Of a stretch of DNA of 64,000 nt, positions 60,499 through 64,000 are shown in pieces. The first letter of the stretch is position 1; the number at the start of each line of letters is the position of its first letter. The notes under the pieces are model-generated. The model worked only from the letters and a program-made list of their open reading frames with translations. It searched no databases and had not been told where the DNA came from. This DNA is from Fluviicola chungangensis (GTDB lineage Bacteria; Bacteroidota; Bacteroidia; Flavobacteriales_D; Crocinitomicaceae): positions 702,833-766,832 of the forward strand of contig NZ_VLPL01000001.1 of NCBI RefSeq assembly GCF_007558725.1. Reading direction: 5' to 3'. Position numbers and translations under genes: made by a program.

Positions 60499-61870
60499 TT
60501 ACTTATGGACCATTTTTGAAGTTAACGTAGTGATCTCTTTGCTGTTCTGCGTTTTTAAACTGATACAGCGTTTTCTTTCGTTTGGATGGCAACGTTTTTC
60601 ATTGCTTTCGATTCCCATCATGTCCGGAATTGCCGTTTGGGTGAAGCAGGTGAGTATTACAGAGTCGTCGTGGAGTTATCACATCCCGGTCTTTGAGCTT
60701 GAAACGGTCACTATCTCTTCCAAAAAGACAATAATCCCGTACAGCATTGATTATTCGGCGATCTGGGACATCACTTACTGGCTGGGAGTTATCCTCCTTT
60801 CCGGGTGGATGCTTTTCAATGTTTATAAAGTCCTGAAAGTCTTTTCTGGCGCTAAACGAATAACCGAAGACGGCTTTACCCTGGTTGAATTGCCTGACGA
60901 AGCTCCTGCCTCCTTTTTCCGTTTTATTCAATTACCGGCCGGGCTTTCGGAATACGACCGGGAAATTATTCTCCAGCACGAGAAGGTGCACGCACAGAAA
61001 TACCATTCGGCAGACCGTTTGTTCTTCGAAACGGCACATTGCCTTTCGTGGTTCAACCCGGTATTCCTGCTGATGAAGAAAGAATTGGTTCACATCCATG
61101 AATTTGAAGTGGACCGGATCATGTACAACAAATACCGCGTCGGTTATATGGAATTCCTGCTGGCGTATTCTCTCGGAACTAGTTCCTCAATATATTTATT
61201 CACCAATCAGTTTATGACCAAGCTCACACTGATTAAACGTATTAAAATCATGAAAAACACCTCAAAAAAAGTATTGATAGCGGCACTTGCCCTACCAATC
61301 ATTGCAGGCGGACTGACTTTGATCTCATTCACAGCAGAAGGCGATCAGGTTCCGCAAAAACAAACACCCCAAACGCGTTCGGAATTTAAACGCGAAACAC
61401 AGAAAGAAAGCCCTTCCAACCGAACCGTGAAACAGGTTGAGACAACACAGCAGAATCCGATTTCCAGGGAAGTTCCGAATGAAAAAATGGTTCAATTCAT
61501 CCCTCCTGTGGAAAAAATGCCGGAAATCACGACTTCTTCCCTATCCACCAAGGCGATTGAGCAAGAAACAGAAGTGGACAAATTACCTGAATATCCCGGT
61601 GGAATGGAAGCTATGACCAACTACCTGGTTTCCAACATCCGTTACCCGGAGACTGCTGCCAAAGCCAAGACAACCGGAAAAGTGATCGTTTCTTTTGTTG
61701 TAACGAAGGAAGGAAAAGTAACAAAAGCCGCTGTTAAACGGGGCGTAAACAAGGAAATTGATGCAGAAGCTTTGCGCGTTGTCAATGGAATGCCGCAATG
61801 GATTCCCGGTGAAAAGGACGGTAAAAAGGTAGATGCTGAAATGGTATTGCCAATAGCATTTGCGTTGTAA
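60491..61870 (+). CDS. M56-family membrane metallopeptidase sensor with C-terminal TonB domain
   Basis: From the ATG at 60491 it encodes 459 residues. Four hydrophobic segments frame an M56 zinc-peptidase domain with HEKVH in IILQHEKVHAQKYHSAD and a downstream Glu in EFEVDRIMYNKY. Where BlaR1 has a penicillin-binding sensor domain, this protein has a Pro/Gln/Lys-rich linker (about 280-370) and a TonB C-terminal domain (PEYPGGMEAMTNYLVSNIRYPETA, GKVIVSFVVTKEGKV). It is common in Bacteroidota, where the signal may come from the outer membrane. It overlaps the repressor gene by 8 nt. Confidence 0.92.
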   Translation: MTNYLWTIFEVNVVISLLFCVFKLIQRFLSFGWQRFSLLSIPIMSGIAVWVKQVSITESSWSYHIPVFELETVTISSKKTIIPYSIDYSAIWDITYWLGVILLSGWMLFNVYKVLKVFSGAKRITEDGFTLVELPDEAPASFFRFIQLPAGLSEYDREIILQHEKVHAQKYHSADRLFFETAHCLSWFNPVFLLMKKELVHIHEFEVDRIMYNKYRVGYMEFLLAYSLGTSSSIYLFTNQFMTKLTLIKRIKIMKNTSKKVLIAALALPIIAGGLTLISFTAEGDQVPQKQTPQTRSEFKRETQKESPSNRTVKQVETTQQNPISREVPNEKMVQFIPPVEKMPEITTSSLSTKAIEQETEVDKLPEYPGGMEAMTNYLVSNIRYPETAAKAKTTGKVIVSFVVTKEGKVTKAAVKRGVNKEIDAEALRVVNGMPQWIPGEKDGKKVDAEMVLPIAFAL

Positions 61871-61894
61871 GAATTGTTGTTTAATGACTCGATC

Positions 61895-61926
61895 AAGGCG
61901 TTTTCTGCGGGAGACGCCTTTTTGTT
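61895..61926 (+). terminator. Terminator of the BlaI/M56 operon
   Basis: AAGGCGT (61895-61901) pairs with ACGCCTT (61914-61920), followed by TTTTG. It lies 24 nt past the stop codon. Confidence 0.85.
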
Positions 61927-62058
61927 TATGATTCAAGCTTAGTTGCACTTAACTTGGGAGCTTTTATTTCCCCTGGCAGATTCCGGATGTAAACAGCATT
62001 TCCGGCGATCCATTCCTACTTCTTTTGCAGATCAGATCCGCCAGGCAAGGAATTTTAT

Positions 62059-62751
62059 TCAGCAAATCAGCAACAAGCGAAGTTCCCCGGATTTTTCTTC
62101 CGGTGCCCGGTGAACACAAGGCGGAACCTGACTTCCGGGATGATCCACCGCCAATCGCCACAAATTCCCGAGACCCAAACTCACAATACGCGCACCCGGC
62201 TCAGCCTGATAGTGCAAATCAAAGAAATTTTCCTCCAGGAAAGATTCAAACCCTTCTTCTGATCCATGATATTGTTTTTTGAGTTCGTCGCGTATTTCAG
62301 GAATCAAGACTTTCTGCCTCACCTGTGCATTTGGTACGATCTCACTCGCTGCTCCGACATAAGTGCACAAAAAGGTGTCAACCGGGACAGGAGAGCGGTC
62401 GACGTGAAAGGAATACACGTCGGTTGGGAAAAACGAATCGTCCCGATCATAGGATCTAATCACGTTGAGAACCGGTGATGCCCCGCAATTTTTCAGCAGT
62501 TCCAGGTCGTTCAGCAGGATCTCACGAGCCAGTTGTCCTTGTTCGCTCAACTGGAGCTCAAGCAATTCTCCGGGCTCCACTTCCGTAATATTTCCGTTTA
62601 GTGCTATTTTTTCAACGATCTCGGAAAAATCTCCTGTCAGTTGGCGCCCCCAACACACGGCATTTATTTTACCTTGAAACGGCACGGAAACCAGGTCCCG
62701 GAAACCGGCAACTGTTTGAATTTGTGTTTCATCCGGGAATAAATTGCTCAT
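62059..62751 (-). CDS. DUF1826-like protein
   Basis: This 230-residue protein has no signal peptide. The middle region, FHVDRSPVPVDTFLCTYVGAASEIVPN, resembles DUF1826, where an HxD pair followed by a TY(x)GxxxE segment is typical, and the C-terminus ends with GNLWRLAVDHPGSQVPPCVHRAPEE. Family assignment is by memory and moderate. In other bacteria DUF1826 genes are often zinc-regulated, but nothing here shows that. A TACCTTTG-type -7 box (complement CAAAGGTA) lies at 62787-62794. Confidence 0.65.
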   Translation of the reverse strand: MSNLFPDETQIQTVAGFRDLVSVPFQGKINAVCWGRQLTGDFSEIVEKIALNGNITEVEPGELLELQLSEQGQLAREILLNDLELLKNCGASPVLNVIRSYDRDDSFFPTDVYSFHVDRSPVPVDTFLCTYVGAASEIVPNAQVRQKVLIPEIRDELKKQYHGSEEGFESFLEENFFDLHYQAEPGARIVSLGLGNLWRLAVDHPGSQVPPCVHRAPEEKSGELRLLLIC

Positions 62752-62786
62752 TTGGAAAATGCTACGTGACAGATCGGTTGGTTTTA

Positions 62787-62794
62787 CAAAGGTA
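62787..62794 (-). promoter_or_regulatory. -7 box of the DUF1826-like gene
   Basis: CAAAGGTA on the plus strand is the complement of TACCTTTG, an exact TAnnTTTG match, 35 nt before the ATG. Confidence 0.45.
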
Positions 62795-62825
62795 AGTTAT
62801 TTTAATATCATTGAGAACGGTGTGA

Positions 62826-63080
62826 GCGCGCGTATGGAGGGACAAAAAGAAAAAAGCCAAAATAACAAAAACGGAATCTACTCAATATACAACAACTGAA
62901 GGAGAATTGAGAGAATTTTATAAATTCACAGTATCTGGTATAAAAGATTTCAAATGGAATTCATTGAAAATTGGGGATGGCTGGTTCATGAAAAATAACG
63001 GCGGAAAAAATAATACTGAATTTAGATCGATTGATTTAGATGCACATACTCATAAACCTTGTAATGTTGGTGATTGGTAA
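62826..63080 (+). pseudogene. C-terminal coding fragment without a start codon
   Basis: After a TGA at 62823 the frame stays open for 84 codons to TAA at 63078-63080. It reads as a credible protein end (KITKTESTQYTTTEGELR, EFYKFTVSGIKDFKWNSLKI, FRSIDLDAHTHKPCNVGDW), but the only in-frame Met is late, at KIGDGWFMKN, and nothing suitable precedes it. Base composition is clearly more AT-rich than in the genes to the left. It looks like the 3' piece of a larger gene whose front has been lost. I do not recognise the domain. A lipoprotein gene starts 10 nt later. Confidence 0.6.
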
Positions 63081-63090
63081 AATTTTAGTT

Positions 63091-63636
63091 ATGAAAATAG
63101 TTAGTATGTTATTGGTTTTTATCTTAGGCTCCTGTATTATGGGCACAGAAAACCCATTTGATGATTGTGGTAAAAGTAGACCTTTAAATAAAAAAGAAAA
63201 AACTCTTCAAAAAAAATTAAAACAGCAATTTAATGATGATGTATTTATATCAAGAGTATCTTATCAATACAGGCCGTTATATGCGGGTCTAAATTGTGAG
63301 GGGTTTGGAAAAGAATATGAAATAACCATGCTCAATTGGTCAAACGATCAAATTAATGATACTTTATTCAGAAGAAAAACGATTAAAGAGCTGGCTTTAC
63401 ATATTTACACATCTGTTTTGGAAGATTCTATAAAGAACTATATCGATGAGTTTAAATTTACAATAGGTAATTTTGACAGCCCGGATAGTTTAAGATTTAA
63501 TCTGGATATTTTAATTAAAAAATCTGACATCGAAAAATTCTTGGGAGAAAAATTAATTGTAAAAAATAAGCAGTTCAAATTTGTAAAGATCACCAAAGAA
63601 AAGGATATTAAATTCACTGAAGTGGTTGATAAATAG
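63091..63636 (+). CDS. Lipoprotein of unknown function in an AT-rich accessory island
   Basis: From the ATG at 63091 it encodes 181 residues with lipobox LGSC (residue 15). The mature part is Lys/Asn/Asp-rich: NKKEKTLQKKLKQQFNDD, ISRVSYQYRPLYAGLNCEGFGKEYEITML, and a C-terminal segment FKFVKITKEKDIKFTEV. I know no family. It begins 10 nt after a start-less coding fragment, an arrangement like a toxin tip with its immunity gene, which remains inference. Strong AT richness and the IS element next door suggest acquisition by transfer. The longer frame from 63040 was rejected. Confidence 0.7.
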   Translation: MKIVSMLLVFILGSCIMGTENPFDDCGKSRPLNKKEKTLQKKLKQQFNDDVFISRVSYQYRPLYAGLNCEGFGKEYEITMLNWSNDQINDTLFRRKTIKELALHIYTSVLEDSIKNYIDEFKFTIGNFDSPDSLRFNLDILIKKSDIEKFLGEKLIVKNKQFKFVKITKEKDIKFTEVVDK

Positions 63637-63672
63637 CTCAACGTCTAAGTCAAGTTAATTTTAAAACCATAA

Positions 63673-63702
63673 AAACGGACAAGGGATAGTCCTTGTCCGT
63701 TT
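63673..63702 (+). terminator. Strong hairpin after the accessory lipoprotein gene
   Basis: AAACGGACAAGG (63673-63684) pairs perfectly with CCTTGTCCGTTT (63691-63702) across GATAGT. It lies 36 nt past the stop codon; the T-run is short (TTTACC), so efficiency is uncertain. Confidence 0.75.
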
Positions 63703-63732
63703 ACCTTAAGCCCACATTCGCAATTATCTCAC

Positions 63733-63740
63733 TATATTTG
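63733..63740 (+). promoter_or_regulatory. -7 box TATATTTG of the truncated secreted-protein gene
   Basis: This is an exact TAnnTTTG match, 25 nt before the ATG at 63766. Confidence 0.45.
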
Positions 63741-63765
63741 TATTCAGCAAATAACAACTCAACAC

Positions 63766-63824
63766 ATGCCAAAATCGACACTCATTCTTGCTTTCATCAG
63801 CACTATAGGATTCACTCTTCCCGC
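63766..63824 (+). pseudogene. 5' fragment of a secreted-protein gene, cut in its signal peptide
   Basis: The ATG at 63766 opens PKSTLILAFISTIGFTLPA, a good signal peptide, with a promoter box upstream. After about 20 codons the sequence runs into tandem copies of the 18-bp IS-end sequence, and the frame continues through them (VNFPKN repeated) to a TAA at 63880-63882. The gene is thus disrupted by the mobile element. The rest of it is not in the window. Confidence 0.65.
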
Positions 63825-63913
63825 TGTAAACTTCCCTAAAAATGTAAACTTCCCTAAAAATGTAACCTTCCCCGTTTTGTAAACTTCCCTAAAAATGTAA
63901 ACTTCCCTAAAAA
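63825..63913. repeat. Five tandem copies of an 18-bp IS terminal sequence
   Basis: TGTAAACTTCCCTAAAAA occurs perfectly at 63825, 63843, 63878 and 63896; the third unit (63861-63877) is diverged and 17 nt long. The last copy runs into the transposase leader and fits an IS3-family left end, which starts with TG. Confidence 0.9.
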
Positions 63914-64000
63914 TCAGACAGTTTAAAAATATAGATTTAAATTGTCAGAATTATGAAAAAATCGAGATTTACAGAGGCTCAGATTGTAAGTATTTTAAAG
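63896..64000 (+). mobile_element. Left end of an IS3-family insertion sequence (partial)
   Basis: The terminal sequence TGTAAACTTCCCTAAAAA continues as TCAGACAGTTT, the usual look of IS3-family ends, 57 nt before a transposase OrfA start. The right end and flanking duplication are outside the window, so the exact border among the repeated ends is uncertain. Confidence 0.75.
63953..64000 (+). CDS. IS3-family transposase OrfA, N-terminal 16 codons
   Basis: The frame gives MKKSRFTEAQIVSILK, the very conserved start of IS3-family OrfA proteins (helix-turn-helix of the transposase_8 type). It is cut by the window edge. OrfA normally binds the IS ends and is joined to OrfB by frameshifting. Confidence 0.88.
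   Translation, partial: MKKSRFTEAQIVSILK

Noticed and set aside
63825..63913. CRISPR array
   Set aside because: The 18-bp units are directly adjacent without spacers and match an IS terminus.

Overview
This window is chromosomal DNA from a Bacteroidota bacterium, most likely order Flavobacteriales and possibly Fluviicola-like (Crocinitomicaceae). The evidence is: several proteins with C-terminal type IX secretion (T9SS) sorting domains, a GldI-like prolyl isomerase, the gene order bamD-rpoZ-coaBC-DUF4835-recN, the DUF4290-murA pair, many lipoproteins, and promoter boxes of the Bacteroidota form TAnnTTTG. The genus is inference. No rRNA, tRNA or CRISPR array was seen.

Layout. 1-6.4 kb: a ureohydrolase cut by the window edge, a thioesterase, dnaA, yigZ, an M42-type peptidase and a flavoprotein. 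6.5-13.9 kb: a gingipain-like C25 protease (T9SS cargo), a DUF4139 protein and the glmM-ribH-TPR operon. 14.1-19.4 kb: a cobalamin riboswitch directly upstream of a four-gene operon (DUF4465 surface protein, BtuB-like TonB receptor, BtuG-like beta-propeller lipoprotein, second T9SS surface protein), so this is a B12-repressed corrinoid capture system. 19.4-21.8 kb: a GbsR/MarR-type regulator with a DCC-family membrane protein and a TIGR01777 epimerase; two matching inverted repeats look like its operators. 22-28.5 kb: secreted and outer-membrane proteins, including a T9SS type-B PKD protein and a stand-alone HEYGH zincin-like protein.

28.6-36.2 kb: fabI, an MBL hydrolase, DUF423, DUF4377 and the bamD-to-recN operon. 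36.4-42.3 kb: a patatin-like protein lacking both catalytic residues, an M23-LysM endopeptidase, and an nrnA-gldI-like-FKBP operon. 42.3-53.8 kb: housekeeping genes (dapA, ligA, an RluA-type pseudouridine synthase, prmC, msrB, murA). 54-62.8 kb: lipoproteins, tandem membrane paralogues with matching terminators, a GH108 lysozyme, a Crp/Fnr regulator, and a BlaI/BlaR-like pair whose sensor protein ends in a TonB-type domain.

62.8-64 kb is visibly more AT-rich and accessory. It holds a start-less C-terminal coding fragment followed 10 nt later by a lipoprotein gene, then a secreted-protein gene broken inside its signal peptide by tandem copies of an 18-bp sequence that is also the end of an IS3-family element whose transposase starts at the window edge. 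Four dispersed 28-nt palindromes (28.55, 38.36, 40.88 and 43.50 kb) form a small repeat family, one copy lying inside an open reading frame.
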